Positions 50,806-61,020 are shown, counted from the first letter of the stretch. The stretch is 64,000 bases of DNA from Shewanella donghaensis (GCF_007567505.1 NZ_CP041783.1:2480001-2544000); one strand, 5' to 3'. Made by a program: numbers and translations. The notes: generated by a model from the sequence alone, not told the origin.

Positions 50806-50981
50806 TTTATTTCTCCAGCTATTTCCAATGAAGTTAACTCTTTAGAAATAGCATTAACGCTTTTAAATTGGTACCACTGCAACCCGCATATCAATAGTGA
50901 ACAGACTATAAAGCTAATAACGGGAAGCAGAAGCAATGAGATTAATGGATCTGCTAAATGAAGTATCATCATTAAATCCAT
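50802..50981 (-). CDS. Small membrane protein, 59 residues, in the PspC operon
   Basis: The protein begins MDLMMILHLADPL and has one strong hydrophobic helix (about residues 11-35), followed by a charged amphipathic tail ending in EIK. An AGGAATAATTC stretch upstream supplies a ribosome site inside the end of the preceding gene. The stop codon overlaps the pspC start by four bases (ATGA). The layout recalls PspB, which is also a small single-helix partner of PspC, but the sequence is not clearly PspB. Gene reality is supported by the coupling and spacing. Function is inferred only. Confidence 0.72.
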   Translation of the reverse strand: MDLMMILHLADPLISLLLLPVISFIVCSLLICGLQWYQFKSVNAISKELTSLEIAGEIK

Positions 50982-50984
50982 GAA

Positions 50985-51317
50985 TTATTCCTCATTACTT
51001 GCTAATGCATCATCCGTCTTCGTTTCTGTCGCTACTTCAGCCATTTCTAGCGAAGTGTTTAACTCAAACACTTGTTCTGCTATCTGACTATGCAAATTCA
51101 ACATGATGTCTTGTTTAGCAGTTTGTAGCATTTCGGTAGTCGCACTCGATAAACGTGTTTCTAATACATTTACGATATCAGCACTATTCAATTCACTCGC
51201 TTGAGTACTCATACTGGCTGTTGCAATCACTGCAACTAACGCTAATTTTTTAAAAACATTGTTAGTGTTTGTTGATGAGCTAGCGACTACGTTTTCATTT
51301 GTTGTTGAGTTAAACAT
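50985..51317 (-). CDS. Hypothetical secreted helical protein, first gene of the PspC operon
   Basis: A 110-residue protein. The first 20 residues are Asn/Ser/Thr-rich, then a hydrophobic stretch (KLALVAVIATASMSTQAS, about 25-42) looks like a signal peptide with a long n-region. The mature part of about 70 residues is acidic and helical. I use ATG 51317, which has an AAGGAAG site five bases upstream. The GTG at 51347 is less likely. It is three bases from the 59-residue membrane protein gene. No family recognised. Confidence 0.75.
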   Translation of the reverse strand: MFNSTTNENVVASSSTNTNNVFKKLALVAVIATASMSTQASELNSADIVNVLETRLSSATTEMLQTAKQDIMLNLHSQIAEQVFELNTSLEMAEVATETKTDDALASNEE

Positions 51318-51531
51318 GGTGTCTTCCTTTTCATTTGTTGGGTACACCTAGGTTATTACAAGCTGCGTGCCAACTTTACAATATACGCATAAACCATTAA
51401 TTAATAACAAATTTAAAATCAACGACCACCATCACTGACAAAATCCGCCTTGTGCAACAAATAAACAATTAGTCATTTTCACCATCCAAGTAGTGAATTT
51501 AGCTAATACTTAATTAGCCTATTTATAAGCA

Positions 51532-51562
51532 TAAAAAAAGCGCCTCAAATGAGACACTTTTT
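51532..51562 (-). terminator. Terminator of dusA
   Basis: On the minus strand a stem AAAAGTGTCTC / GAGGCGCTTTT with two G-U pairs and an ATTT loop, followed by a T-run. It lies 15 bases after the dusA stop. Confidence 0.8.
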
Positions 51563-51577
51563 AATGGAATTAGAATT

Positions 51578-52603
51578 TTAATCTGTTGCGATATTATTCG
51601 GATAAAAAGTGACATCGGCAGGTGGCCTGCTTTCATGCATCTTCTCAACGGCATCCCAAACCACTTCGACACCAGCACCAGGCTTATGCGCATTTTCACT
51701 TAAATATCGACGCCAGCCTCTTGAACCCGGTAAACCTTGGAATAAGCCAATCATATGACGTGATATATGATTTAAACGTCCACCCGACTGTAAATGCTGT
51801 TCAATATAAGGCACCATCTTTTCAATCACTTGTTCACGGGTTAATATTGCTTTGTCTTCACCGTATATCCGTTGATCGACCTCAGCTAATATATATGGGT
51901 TTTGGTAAGCCTCACGCCCAATCATAACCCCATCGAGTTGCTGTAAGTGCGTTAATGAATCTTCAATGGTTTTAACGCCGCCATTAATACTGATATTTAA
52001 GTCTGCATAATCACGCTTTAACTGGTATACACGCTCATAATTAAGCTCTGGAATTTCACGATTCTCTTTTGGGCTTAGCCCTTGTAACCACGCTTTTCGA
52101 GCATGTACGATAAAAGTATCGCAACCTACTGTTTTAACGGTATCAACAAAATCAGTTAAGAATTCATAACTGTCTTGATCATCAATACCGATACGAGTTT
52201 TAACCGTGACAGGAATATCGGCAACCTGCTTCATGGCATCGACACAATCTGCAACTAACTGTGGTTCTCCCATTAAACACGCACCAAAACGACCACTTTG
52301 CACTCTGTCTGATGGACAACCAACATTAAGGTTTATCTCATCATAACCACGTTCGAAAGCCAGCTTAGCGCAGGTAGCTAAATCTTGTGGGTTAGACCCG
52401 CCAAGTTGCAAGGCTAAAGGATGCTCTTCTTGGTTATAAGCTAAATAATCAGCTTTGCCATGAATGATCGCGCCAGTCGTCACCATTTCGGTATAAAGCA
52501 CTGTATGCGCAGACATCAGACGCGCAAAATAACGATAATGTCTGTCAGTCCAATCAAGCATTGGAGCGATTGAAAGTGAGCGGTTTAATGTAGTTAATGC
52601 CAA
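51578..52603 (-). CDS. dusA: tRNA-dihydrouridine(20/20a) synthase DusA
   Basis: A 341-residue FMN enzyme that reduces U20/U20a in the tRNA D loop. The TIM-barrel start [14 protein letters not shown], the catalytic Cys in [18 protein letters not shown] (about 97), the Lys/Arg in VKTRIGIDD and the FMN-binding NGGVKT block are all present. The DWTDRH form is specific to DusA over DusB/C. It is transcribed alone. Confidence 0.95.
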   Translation of the reverse strand: MALTTLNRSLSIAPMLDWTDRHYRYFARLMSAHTVLYTEMVTTGAIIHGKADYLAYNQEEHPLALQLGGSNPQDLATCAKLAFERGYDEINLNVGCPSDRVQSGRFGACLMGEPQLVADCVDAMKQVADIPVTVKTRIGIDDQDSYEFLTDFVDTVKTVGCDTFIVHARKAWLQGLSPKENREIPELNYERVYQLKRDYADLNISINGGVKTIEDSLTHLQQLDGVMIGREAYQNPYILAEVDQRIYGEDKAILTREQVIEKMVPYIEQHLQSGGRLNHISRHMIGLFQGLPGSRGWRRYLSENAHKPGAGVEVVWDAVEKMHESRPPADVTFYPNNIATD

Positions 52604-52729
52604 AGTGGTACCTTATCGAAGAATATCAACGATTAATAGAATATGATGCTTACTTTAAAAACGAATTATGGATTATATCATTAACAAACGGCTAATTAAT
52701 ATCAGTGCCAGTAAATTCAACCTACTCCC

Positions 52730-54139
52730 CTAAAATGGCTGATTGACCATTACCCAAAACTGGCTTTCCTCACCACCAGTAACAAAGTCGGTTCTGACCA
52801 CTATGCCTTCAACTTCAAAACGCATACCGACGCCATAGTTGGTTTTCATATCTTCATGCAAAGCACTTAACTCAAACTCATTGGTGACATTACCAGCCTC
52901 AATAAATAACGCCCATTGCCACCATGGAATATTGTACAAGTTGAAAACTGGCAATGCTTGCAATGGCTGCCATTGAGGCATAACCCGATACTCTACGGCA
53001 TAATTTACAGCACTTCGGCCAGTAAACTGCTGTGATGAGTAACCTCGTAGGCGATCAAAACCACCCAATGAAACTCCGGCAAAACTGGGTGGACGTTTGA
53101 CATGCTCATGGCTATCGTAATCATTCCAGCTCGGTGTATCAGCAAGATACATGTTAAATGCCAACACTTGTTGTTCAAACCAACTGTTAGCGTCAAATGA
53201 AACAAAAGCACTTTGCTCAAATTCCCACATCAACCAGCTTGGATCGTCATCGACACTAAAGCCTTTGGTGATGGTGAGATTTGTTTGCCCACCTTCACTG
53301 CTATTTTGTTTGGTATCACGATTATCCCAGTTAAAAGCAAGTTCAACACCCCGTGCTTCATCAGCCAAATAATCCAGTGTTTCTAGTTCTCGATATTTAT
53401 TAAAAGGCGTTAAACTAATGGAGCTGACACCCGATTCAAATGGATTCCAACTAATATCATCGCGACTTTTACCAAGTGCTGAAACCGCGCCATGTTTACC
53501 TCTTGCAATAGGTAATACATATTCCATTGTCAGCTTAGTAAAGCCCTCATCGCCAACGCTAATAACACGATTAGTATCATTGATTTTAGGCTCGGGTATA
53601 CTCGAATTAGGTAAATAATAAATGCCTTCTTCATAGTGACCTCGAAATACTTCAGCACTAAATAACCACTGATCAAGTTTTGGCAGCTGGTAATTATAAA
53701 AGCCTGCATAACTCAGCCAACTATCATTAGCTGAATACAAACCGATACCTAAAGCAACAGCCTGTGCTTGACCTGCATGCTTTACAACACCTGCTGCACC
53801 ATATGTGGTACTCAGCGTTTCAGTGGAAAAGATAATAGGTACCGCGACAAATTCTGGAGACAATTCTTTTGTCGATGTCGCTGAACTAGACTGCTTGTCA
53901 GACTTGTCTTGTTCATCAGATTCAGACGTTTCTACAACCACGGCTGAATCACGGGCATGACTCTCTATCACATGCTTATCTATGCCATGCTTATCTATGC
54001 CATGCTTATCTATAAGATGGCTGTCACTGACATATACTGAATCGTTTGAAATTACGGAATGAATAGCTTCTGACTGGGCAATACTGTCGACACTAAAAAA
54101 TACGCAATAAATCATGATGACTGATTTATACAACTGCAC
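52730..54139 (-). CDS. BamA/TamA-like outer membrane barrel protein
   Basis: A 469-residue protein with a Sec signal (about 1-22), a Ser/Asp-rich linker of about 70 residues, and a C-terminal 12-16-strand barrel ending in Phe (VMVNQPF). The GGFDRLRGY motif (about 355-363) corresponds to the VRGF/Y loop of Omp85 barrels. No POTRA domain is visible. The linker contains DKHGI repeats from a 15-base tandem repeat. It may be a patatin-type barrel without its enzyme domain, or a lone surface-antigen barrel. Its function is unknown. Confidence 0.82.
   Translation of the reverse strand: MQLYKSVIMIYCVFFSVDSIAQSEAIHSVISNDSVYVSDSHLIDKHGIDKHGIDKHVIESHARDSAVVVETSESDEQDKSDKQSSSATSTKELSPEFVAVPIIFSTETLSTTYGAAGVVKHAGQAQAVALGIGLYSANDSWLSYAGFYNYQLPKLDQWLFSAEVFRGHYEEGIYYLPNSSIPEPKINDTNRVISVGDEGFTKLTMEYVLPIARGKHGAVSALGKSRDDISWNPFESGVSSISLTPFNKYRELETLDYLADEARGVELAFNWDNRDTKQNSSEGGQTNLTITKGFSVDDDPSWLMWEFEQSAFVSFDANSWFEQQVLAFNMYLADTPSWNDYDSHEHVKRPPSFAGVSLGGFDRLRGYSSQQFTGRSAVNYAVEYRVMPQWQPLQALPVFNLYNIPWWQWALFIEAGNVTNEFELSALHEDMKTNYGVGMRFEVEGIVVRTDFVTGGEESQFWVMVNQPF
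53971..54013. repeat. 15-base tandem repeat within the barrel gene
   Basis: CATGCTTATCTATGC occurs twice in full and a third time in part. It encodes the DKHGI repeats of the linker and keeps the frame when units are gained or lost. Confidence 0.85.
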
Positions 54140-54206
54140 CTGATATTCCTACCTTTTATGAGATTAAGGTTTACTGCATTTCGCTATAAACCATAAATTC
54201 ATTATC

Positions 54207-55298
54207 TCAATCTTGGAGATCAACCACCACTCTAGGTGTCAGTTTTGTGACCAACTCATAAGCAATCGTACCGATATACTCAGCCACTTCTTCAACGGCT
54301 AAATCTTTACCCCAAAGTTGCACTGAGTCACCCACAATATCCTCAGCATCGACGCCTAAGTCTACCGTGAGCATATCCATGGATACTCGACCTACAATGG
54401 GTACTCTTCGGCCATTTAGCCAAACTGGTGTTCCTTCTGGTGCATTGCGCGGATAACCGTCGCCATAGCCAATAGCAACGACACCAAGACGAGTATCACT
54501 TTTCGCCGTCCAGTAAGCGCCATAGCCGACACTTTGCCCCGCTTTGTGCTCACGCACAGCGATAAGGTTAGACACTAATTCCATCGCGGGAACGAGCCCG
54601 TGATGAACACCTCTATCACCAAATACTGGTGATACACCATAAAGTGCGATTCCGGGTCTAATCCAATCAGCTTGGCTTTGAGGCCAAAATAACGTGGCAG
54701 CCGAATTAGCTAAGGTTTGATTGCCAGGTAATTCTTTAATAAGTTGTTGAAACTCATTGATTTGCAATTGAGTAAGCGGATTATCAGGCTCATCAGCACA
54801 AGCAAAATGGGTCATTAAATGAATGGGCTTAGCCACTTGAGGACATGCTATTAGACGTTGATATACATCTTCAAACTGATCAATGCCAAAACCGAGACGG
54901 TGCATACCTGTGTCGATTTTTAGCCAGACGGTGATAGGTGATGACAGCCTTGATTGTTCTAACATCACTAATTGCGACTCATGATGCACAACCGTGTCAA
55001 TGTGATGTTCTACCAATAATGGTAAATCTGACTGGCGAAAGCAGCCTTCAAGCAGTAACAATTTCGCGTCAACGCCACCTTTGCGCAGTTCCAGTGCTTC
55101 TTCAAGTCGTGCTAGCCCGAATCCGTCAGCACAATCAATACATTCACCAACTGATTGCGCTACATTGAGTAAACCATGACCATAGCCATTCGCTTTCACT
55201 ACAGCCATGACTTTACTGTTAGGTGCGATTTCGCGCAGCCTAGCAAGGTTAGCTTGCAAAGCTTGACGACTTATTTCAGCACGAGGGAATGGTTTCAA
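54207..55298 (-). CDS. alr: Alanine racemase
   Basis: A 363-residue PLP enzyme that makes D-alanine for peptidoglycan. The Schiff-base Lys34 lies in [11 protein letters not shown], and the second catalytic Tyr lies in [10 protein letters not shown]. The C-terminal beta domain is complete, with the [12 protein letters not shown] block. It follows dnaB on the same strand, as is common in gammaproteobacteria. Confidence 0.96.
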   Translation of the reverse strand: MKPFPRAEISRQALQANLARLREIAPNSKVMAVVKANGYGHGLLNVAQSVGECIDCADGFGLARLEEALELRKGGVDAKLLLLEGCFRQSDLPLLVEHHIDTVVHHESQLVMLEQSRLSSPITVWLKIDTGMHRLGFGIDQFEDVYQRLIACPQVAKPIHLMTHFACADEPDNPLTQLQINEFQQLIKELPGNQTLANSAATLFWPQSQADWIRPGIALYGVSPVFGDRGVHHGLVPAMELVSNLIAVREHKAGQSVGYGAYWTAKSDTRLGVVAIGYGDGYPRNAPEGTPVWLNGRRVPIVGRVSMDMLTVDLGVDAEDIVGDSVQLWGKDLAVEEVAEYIGTIAYELVTKLTPRVVVDLQD

Positions 55299-55351
55299 AT
55301 AACTGGCCTTAATGATTACACACGTTTATCAAACAGAACAAAATACAATAC

Positions 55352-55387
55352 TAAAAAATGAGCCTCTGTGTTTACACAGAGGCTTTT
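55352..55387 (-). terminator. Terminator of dnaB
   Basis: Ten-base perfect arms (AGCCTCTGTG / CACAGAGGCT) around TTTA, with a six-base T-run two bases after the stem on the minus strand. It separates dnaB from alr. Confidence 0.85.
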
Positions 55388-55432
55388 GATAATAACAACA
55401 TGACTAGATAAAAACGTCTTTATGAATTGAGT

Positions 55433-56842
55433 TTAATCTTCATCAAAAACTTGTGCGCCAGAGTAATTATCGAATCGTGAAAATTGACCTTGGAACGCTA
55501 GTGGCACCCTACCAATCGGGCCATTACGTTGTTTACCAATGATAATTTCAGCGACACCTTTTTGTTCAGAATCGTCGTTATACACTTCATCGCGGTAAAT
55601 AAACATGATCAAATCGGCATCTTGCTCAATTGAACCAGATTCACGTAAATCAGAGTTAATAGGACGTTTATCTGCACGTTGCTCCAATGAACGGTTAAGC
55701 TGTGATAACGCAATCACAGGAATACTTAATTCTTTTGCTAATGACTTTAATGAGCGCGAGATTTCTGCAATCTCTAAGGTACGATTATCTTTTAAAGACG
55801 GCACTTGCATTAACTGCAAGTAATCAATCATGATCATCGATAACCCGCCATATTCACGCGCAATTCGACGCGCACGACTTCGAACATCTGTCGGCGTTAA
55901 GCCTGAGCCATCATCGATATACATTTTGCCTTGTTCAAGCATAATGCCCATTGTCGATGACACGCGAGCCCAATCTTCATCATCTAACTGACCAGTACGA
56001 ATTTTAGTTTGATCGACTCGACCAAGTGATGCCAGCATACGCATCATGATTTGCTCTGATGGCATTTCCAAACTGAAAATAAGCACTGGCTTATCTTCGT
56101 TCATTGCCGCTTGCTCACACAAGTTCATCGCAAAGGTTGTTTTACCCATTGAAGGACGTGCCGCAACAATAACTAAATCACCCGCTTGGAAACCTGCAGT
56201 CATTTTATCAAGATCAGTAAAACCACTCGATACCCCGGTTACACCGTTGTGAGGGTTATTATATAACTGCTCAATTCTATCCACGGTTTTCTCAAGGATA
56301 GACTTAATGCCTTCAGGGCCTTCATTTGCTTTGGCACGAGACTCTGCAATTTTGAAAACTTTAGTTTCGGCTAAATCGAGTAAATCACTCGAATTACGAC
56401 CTTCAGGGTTATAACCTGCATCCGCAATTTCATGTGCAACACCAATCATGTCACGAACGACTGCACGTTCACGAACAATGTCAGCATAAGATAAAATATT
56501 ACCCGCACTTGGGGTATTTTTAGCGATTTCGCCTAAATAGGCAAAACCACCTGCATCATCGAGCTGATCTTCAACTTCAAGACGTTCTGATACGGTGATC
56601 AAATCGATCGGCTGGCTACTTTCAACCAGACGACTCATTGCGGCATAAATCATACGATGTGAGCGAGAGTAAAAATCTTCAGCTACAAGCGATTCTGCCA
56701 CTCTATCCCAGGCCTCAGCATCAAGCATCAATCCACCTAAAACGGATTGTTCAGCTTCAATTGAATGCGGCGGTAACTTTAGCGCATCAACTTGAGCATC
56801 TTTGAACCTTTCTCTGGCTTTAAAAGGACCTTTTTGTGACAT
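55433..56842 (-). CDS. dnaB: Replicative DNA helicase DnaB
   Basis: A 469-residue hexameric helicase of the replication fork. The N-terminal primase-binding domain (about 20-120) is followed by a RecA-like domain with Walker A ARPSMGKTTF (about 235) and Walker B MIMIDYLQLM (about 340). I use the ATG at 56842, which has a GGGAG site and gives the usual N-terminus. The open frame continues 69 bases further but without conserved residues. Confidence 0.96.
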   Translation of the reverse strand: MSQKGPFKARERFKDAQVDALKLPPHSIEAEQSVLGGLMLDAEAWDRVAESLVAEDFYSRSHRMIYAAMSRLVESSQPIDLITVSERLEVEDQLDDAGGFAYLGEIAKNTPSAGNILSYADIVRERAVVRDMIGVAHEIADAGYNPEGRNSSDLLDLAETKVFKIAESRAKANEGPEGIKSILEKTVDRIEQLYNNPHNGVTGVSSGFTDLDKMTAGFQAGDLVIVAARPSMGKTTFAMNLCEQAAMNEDKPVLIFSLEMPSEQIMMRMLASLGRVDQTKIRTGQLDDEDWARVSSTMGIMLEQGKMYIDDGSGLTPTDVRSRARRIAREYGGLSMIMIDYLQLMQVPSLKDNRTLEIAEISRSLKSLAKELSIPVIALSQLNRSLEQRADKRPINSDLRESGSIEQDADLIMFIYRDEVYNDDSEQKGVAEIIIGKQRNGPIGRVPLAFQGQFSRFDNYSGAQVFDED

Positions 56843-56994
56843 TAAAACTCCCAATTCCCAACATGTTTGTAAAATATGATATAACACCGAAGTCATGCAA
56901 ACATGTCGCACTATTATGGTGTGAGATATTTACCGCTACTGCGGATAAAAATAATAAATCAAAAAATAAAATATAATAATACTAAGGAAAGAAC

Positions 56995-59193
56995 ATGCGT
57001 ATTGCACTCGTTGCAGCCCTTGTGCTGTCTTCTGGATTTGCCCATGCCGATGAAGGCCAATGGCAACCCTATCAAATGCCTTCTATTGCAGATAAATTAG
57101 CACAGCGTGGCATCGAAATCCCAGCAAAACAACTTGCAGATTTAACCCAGTACCCAATGAATGCTGTTGTCGGTCTGGGCTATTGTACCGCCAGTTTTGT
57201 ATCTCCCCAAGGCTTAGTTGTTACCAATCATCATTGTGCCTATCGTGCGATTCAATATAACAGTAAAACTGAGCACAATTACTTAGAAAGTGGCTTCTTA
57301 GCGAACACAAAAAAAGAAGAACCTTCGGCAGGACCGAATGAGAGATTATACATCACAGAAACCGTGACTGATGTTACTTCTCAAGTGAATGCGAATTTAA
57401 GCAGCGATCCCCTAACCCGATATGAAGATATTCAATCAAATCGTAAAGGGTTAATTAAAGACTGTGAAACCGATGATAACTATCGTTGTTCTGTCAGCAG
57501 TTTCCACAATGGGCTTGAATATTATCTTATTAAACAACTCATTATTCGTGATGTCCGTTTAGTCTATGCTCCACCTGAAAGTGTGGGTGCTTATGGCGGC
57601 GATATAGATAACTATGAATACCCACGTCATTCAGGTGATTTCACCTTCTTACGCGCCTATGTCGGTAAAGACGGCCAACCTGCAGGCTATGCCGAAGATA
57701 ATGTGCCGTATGAGCCTAAAAGTTATTTAAAAATCAATGCTGATGGCGTTAAAGCCGGCGATGGCGTATTTGCCGCAGGTTATCCTGGCGCAACAAGTCG
57801 CTACCGCTTAACTAGCGAGCTTGAGTTTGCCAGTGATTGGATGTATCCAACCTATGCTAAGCGCTATCAACTGCAAATAGACACCATTAATCAAATGGCA
57901 ACTAGTAACAGTGATATCGAGATTAAATACGCTGGTAACCTTGCCTCAATGGCAAATAGAATGAAAAAACTAAACGGCCTACTTGATGGTTTTAAAGCCA
58001 CTGATATTGTTGGCATTAAGCAATCTAGAGAAGATAACTTCTTAACCTGGCTGAAAAAAGATGCTGATGCGAACCATCAATTGATTGCAGAATTAGAAAG
58101 CTTACTCGCTGAGCAAAATACTCAAATTCAAACGGATTATTACTTTAATAATGCCCAATCAAGTTCATTACTTTCTGCAGCTAAAAAGCTTTACCGTTTA
58201 GCCAAAGAAAAGCAAGTACCTGATGCGAAACGTGAACAAGGCTTCCAGCAGCGTGACATGAAAATGTTTGCTGCAAACTTAAAGCGCTTAGATCGCAGCT
58301 TTGATGCATCAGTAGATAAAACCCTTTGGCTGCAAGATTTGAATGCTTACATGGGACAAAATCAGCGAGTTGAAATCCTTGATAATGCCCTCAACAAAAT
58401 TTCAGATGCACAAGCACTGTCAGCAAAACTTGATGCTTATTACGCATTAACCACACTCATGGATAAAGAGCAGCGTTTAGCGTGGATGGATAAAGATGCC
58501 CAAGCATTTGAAACCAGCTCAGATCCATTTATCCGTTTAGCCGTCGCACTCCATGACACTAACATGTCACAGGAAAAAACGGAAAATACGTTAAAAGGTA
58601 AATTATCAACGGCGCGTCCAGAGTACATGAAAGCGGTTATTAGCTATTACAAAGCTAACAATTGGCCAGTATATCCTGATGCAAACCGCACTTTGCGCAT
58701 AACCTACGGTATGGTTGATGGTTATCAGTCACGTGATGCTTTATACAAGCAACCTTTTACTCGCTTAGAAGGAATTGTGGCTAAGCACACTGGTGAAGCG
58801 CCTTATAACGCACCACAAAAACTATTAGCAGCCATTAAGGCTAATGATAACGGCCAGCACACTGTGGCATCGGTTTATCAAGACCCTCGTTCATGGATTT
58901 GCCGTTTATTCTCTTGTTTAGATACCCCAGAAGAATTTAACTCGGTGCCGGTTAACTTCTTATCAAGTGTTGATACCACTGGCGGTAACTCAGGCTCACC
59001 AGTATTTAACGGTAAAGGCGAACTGGTAGGTCTTAACTTTGATTCAACCTACGAAGCGATTACTAAAGATTGGTTCTTTAATCCAACAATCACTCGTGCA
59101 GTGCACGTTGATTTTCGTTACATCCTGTGGATGATGGATAAAGTCGACCATGCGGAGAACTTGATTAATGAGTTAGAGCTAGTAAGAGATTAA
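56995..59193 (+). CDS. S46 family dipeptidyl-peptidase (DPP11-like)
   Basis: A 732-residue periplasmic serine peptidase with a Sec signal (about 1-18). Chymotrypsin-like halves are split by an inserted helical domain. The predicted triad is His80 in TNHHCAY, Asp in GDIDNYEYPRH (about 205) and Ser666 in GGNSGSP. Ser684, 18 residues after the nucleophile, takes the place of the residue that separates DPP7 (Gly) from DPP11 (Arg, and Ser in some environmental bacteria). This suggests release of dipeptides ending in Asp/Glu. It is monocistronic and divergent from dnaB. Confidence 0.9.
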   Translation: MRIALVAALVLSSGFAHADEGQWQPYQMPSIADKLAQRGIEIPAKQLADLTQYPMNAVVGLGYCTASFVSPQGLVVTNHHCAYRAIQYNSKTEHNYLESGFLANTKKEEPSAGPNERLYITETVTDVTSQVNANLSSDPLTRYEDIQSNRKGLIKDCETDDNYRCSVSSFHNGLEYYLIKQLIIRDVRLVYAPPESVGAYGGDIDNYEYPRHSGDFTFLRAYVGKDGQPAGYAEDNVPYEPKSYLKINADGVKAGDGVFAAGYPGATSRYRLTSELEFASDWMYPTYAKRYQLQIDTINQMATSNSDIEIKYAGNLASMANRMKKLNGLLDGFKATDIVGIKQSREDNFLTWLKKDADANHQLIAELESLLAEQNTQIQTDYYFNNAQSSSLLSAAKKLYRLAKEKQVPDAKREQGFQQRDMKMFAANLKRLDRSFDASVDKTLWLQDLNAYMGQNQRVEILDNALNKISDAQALSAKLDAYYALTTLMDKEQRLAWMDKDAQAFETSSDPFIRLAVALHDTNMSQEKTENTLKGKLSTARPEYMKAVISYYKANNWPVYPDANRTLRITYGMVDGYQSRDALYKQPFTRLEGIVAKHTGEAPYNAPQKLLAAIKANDNGQHTVASVYQDPRSWICRLFSCLDTPEEFNSVPVNFLSSVDTTGGNSGSPVFNGKGELVGLNFDSTYEAITKDWFFNPTITRAVHVDFRYILWMMDKVDHAENLINELELVRD

Positions 59194-59411
59194 TTTGAAA
59201 TGCCCCAACTTATATCAATAAGCTTGGGGTAACTTTTAGCAACGCTAACTGATGACAAAGTACAAACACCTGAAAGCGAACAGACTTTGAATTTTATAAG
59301 ATTTGAAAGTAATAGGATTTGAATCCGCCAAGGACGATACATGAGTGGTCTTGATCTACACATCTATATTTCGTCAATAACATTCAGCGCTTAAATCATA
59401 AATTTTAGACA

Positions 59412-59441
59412 TAAAAAAACACCGCCATTGGCGGTGTTTTC
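59412..59441 (-). terminator. Terminator of the rpsF-priB-rpsR-rplI operon
   Basis: Stem AAACACCGCC / GGCGGTGTTT around a three-base loop, followed on the minus strand by a seven-base T-run. It lies 19 bases beyond rplI. Confidence 0.93.
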
Positions 59442-59459
59442 ATTTAAATCAATTAGCTA

Positions 59460-59912
59460 TTAATCTTCTGCAACAACAGAGATTTTAACAACTGATTTAA
59501 CTTCAGTGTGAAGTTGAACTTCAACTTCAAAGTCACCTAGGTTGCGTAAAGCACCTAAAGGTAGACGTACTTCAGCTTTAGCTAGCTCAACGCCTGCTGC
59601 AGTAACTGCATCAGCGATGTCGCGGTTGCCAACTGAACCGAATAACTTACCTTCGTCACCAGCTTTAGAAGCGATAACAACTGACTCTAATGCAGCAAGC
59701 TTTTCAGCGCGAGCAGTACAAACACCTAGATCAGCAGCTAATTTAGCTTCTAATTCAGCGCGACGTGCTTCGAAAACTTTAACGTTTGCGTCATTAGCAA
59801 CAACAGCTTTGCCTTGTGGCAAAAGGAAGTTACGAGCATAACCAGCTTTAACAGCAACTTGGTCACCTAAGTTGCCTAGGTTAGCGATTTTATCAAGCAG
59901 AATAACGTTCAT
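59460..59912 (-). CDS. rplI: 50S ribosomal protein L9
   Basis: A 150-residue ribosomal protein with the usual N-domain ([19 protein letters not shown]), a long connecting helix and a C-domain of mixed strands. It binds 23S rRNA near the L1 stalk base. It is the last gene of the rpsF operon. Confidence 0.97.
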   Translation of the reverse strand: MNVILLDKIANLGNLGDQVAVKAGYARNFLLPQGKAVVANDANVKVFEARRAELEAKLAADLGVCTARAEKLAALESVVIASKAGDEGKLFGSVGNRDIADAVTAAGVELAKAEVRLPLGALRNLGDFEVEVQLHTEVKSVVKISVVAED

Positions 59913-59942
59913 TATCTAATTCCTCTGATTAAAATACTGCGA

Positions 59943-60182
<240 letters not shown>

Positions 60183-60485
60183 CTAAGTTTTCAATTCGAC
60201 ATTTTCGGCATGCAAAACCAATTTATTTTGGCCATTTCGCCCTTGCTGTAAAGAGATAAACCCTTCAACTTGGACCTGCACACCTGCTTTTAATTCTTCT
60301 GTTACGCTATTAAAGCGCTTACCACTTAATATGACTTGTATAAGACAATAAACGTTTCTCAACATTTCATCATCATATCGCTGTGTTTTGTGCTCTAGCG
60401 TAATCACCTTATGGGGAATTCCGCTTGGACTATCAAAACGCTTTGAACGAGTTATCGTTCCAGTCAACACTAAGTGATTAATCAC
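60183..60485 (-). CDS. priB: Primosomal replication protein N
   Basis: A 100-residue OB-fold protein that binds single-stranded DNA and helps restart stalled forks with PriA. The start NHLVLTGTITRSKRFDSPSGIPH is characteristic and resembles the SSB fold. It sits between rpsF and rpsR, its usual place in gammaproteobacteria. Confidence 0.95.
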   Translation of the reverse strand: MINHLVLTGTITRSKRFDSPSGIPHKVITLEHKTQRYDDEMLRNVYCLIQVILSGKRFNSVTEELKAGVQVQVEGFISLQQGRNGQNKLVLHAENVELKT

Positions 60486-60492
60486 AGACTAA

Positions 60493-60897
60493 TTATTCAG
60501 CAGTTTCTTCAGCGCTTGCTTCAACTTCTTTTTCCGCAGGTGCAGCAGCTGTAGGAGCACGACGTGAATCACGCTCATCTTTTGCTTTAGCCATTGGAGA
60601 AGCTTCAGTAACAGCAGTTTTAGTGCGCATTACCATGTTACGCAGAACAGCGTCATTGAAACGGAAAGCTGTTTCTAATTCTTCCATAGACTCTGCAGAT
60701 GCTTCTACGTTCATAAGAACATAGTGAGCTTTATGTAGGTCTTGAATCGGGTAAGCCAATTGACGGCGACCCCAATCTTCTAAACGGCTGATAGTACCGT
60801 TAGCATCAGTGATTACACTGCTGTAACGCTCGATCATACCTGGGACTTGTTCACTTTGATCTGGGTGAACCATAAATACGATTTCATAATGACGCAT
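60493..60897 (-). CDS. rpsF: 30S ribosomal protein S6
   Basis: A 134-residue ribosomal protein, first in its operon. The [19 protein letters not shown] start and the [10 protein letters not shown] block are typical. The C-terminal 35 residues form an Ala/Glu-rich tail (ending EETAE), longer than needed for the fold and similar to tails that RimK extends with glutamate. Confidence 0.97.
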   Translation of the reverse strand: MRHYEIVFMVHPDQSEQVPGMIERYSSVITDANGTISRLEDWGRRQLAYPIQDLHKAHYVLMNVEASAESMEELETAFRFNDAVLRNMVMRTKTAVTEASPMAKAKDERDSRRAPTAAAPAEKEVEASAEETAE

Positions 60898-60904
60898 TTA
60901 TTGC

Positions 60905-60940
60905 TCCTTACGGTTAATTAGCCTCACGTGTGGCTCAGTC
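60905..60940 (-). promoter_or_regulatory. Candidate S6:S18 autoregulatory leader
   Basis: Just before rpsF the minus-strand leader forms a hairpin with AGCC / GGCT and CAC / GTG pairs (60920-60935), followed by a CCG triplet and the AAGGAG ribosome site. Known rpsF leaders bind the S6:S18 complex through a CCG bulge. The match is by layout only. Confidence 0.4.
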
Positions 60941-60991
60941 AGACCAAGTTGGAGGCAAGGAACGGAATTAAATGACTGATTTGAGCGCGCG

Positions 60992-61020
60992 ATAATACAT
61001 AATGCCAGCTAATAACTCAA
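60992..61020 (-). promoter_or_regulatory. Promoter of the rpsF operon
   Basis: On the minus strand, -35 TTGAGT (61015-61020) and -10 TATTAT (60992-60997) are 17 bases apart, followed by an alternating GCGCGC discriminator. The GC-rich discriminator suits stringent control of a ribosomal operon. Confidence 0.65.

Noticed and set aside
56903..57100. 65-residue plus-strand frame overlapping the S46 peptidase start
   Set aside because: It overlaps the signal-peptide region of the peptidase in another frame, and the peptidase start is well supported.
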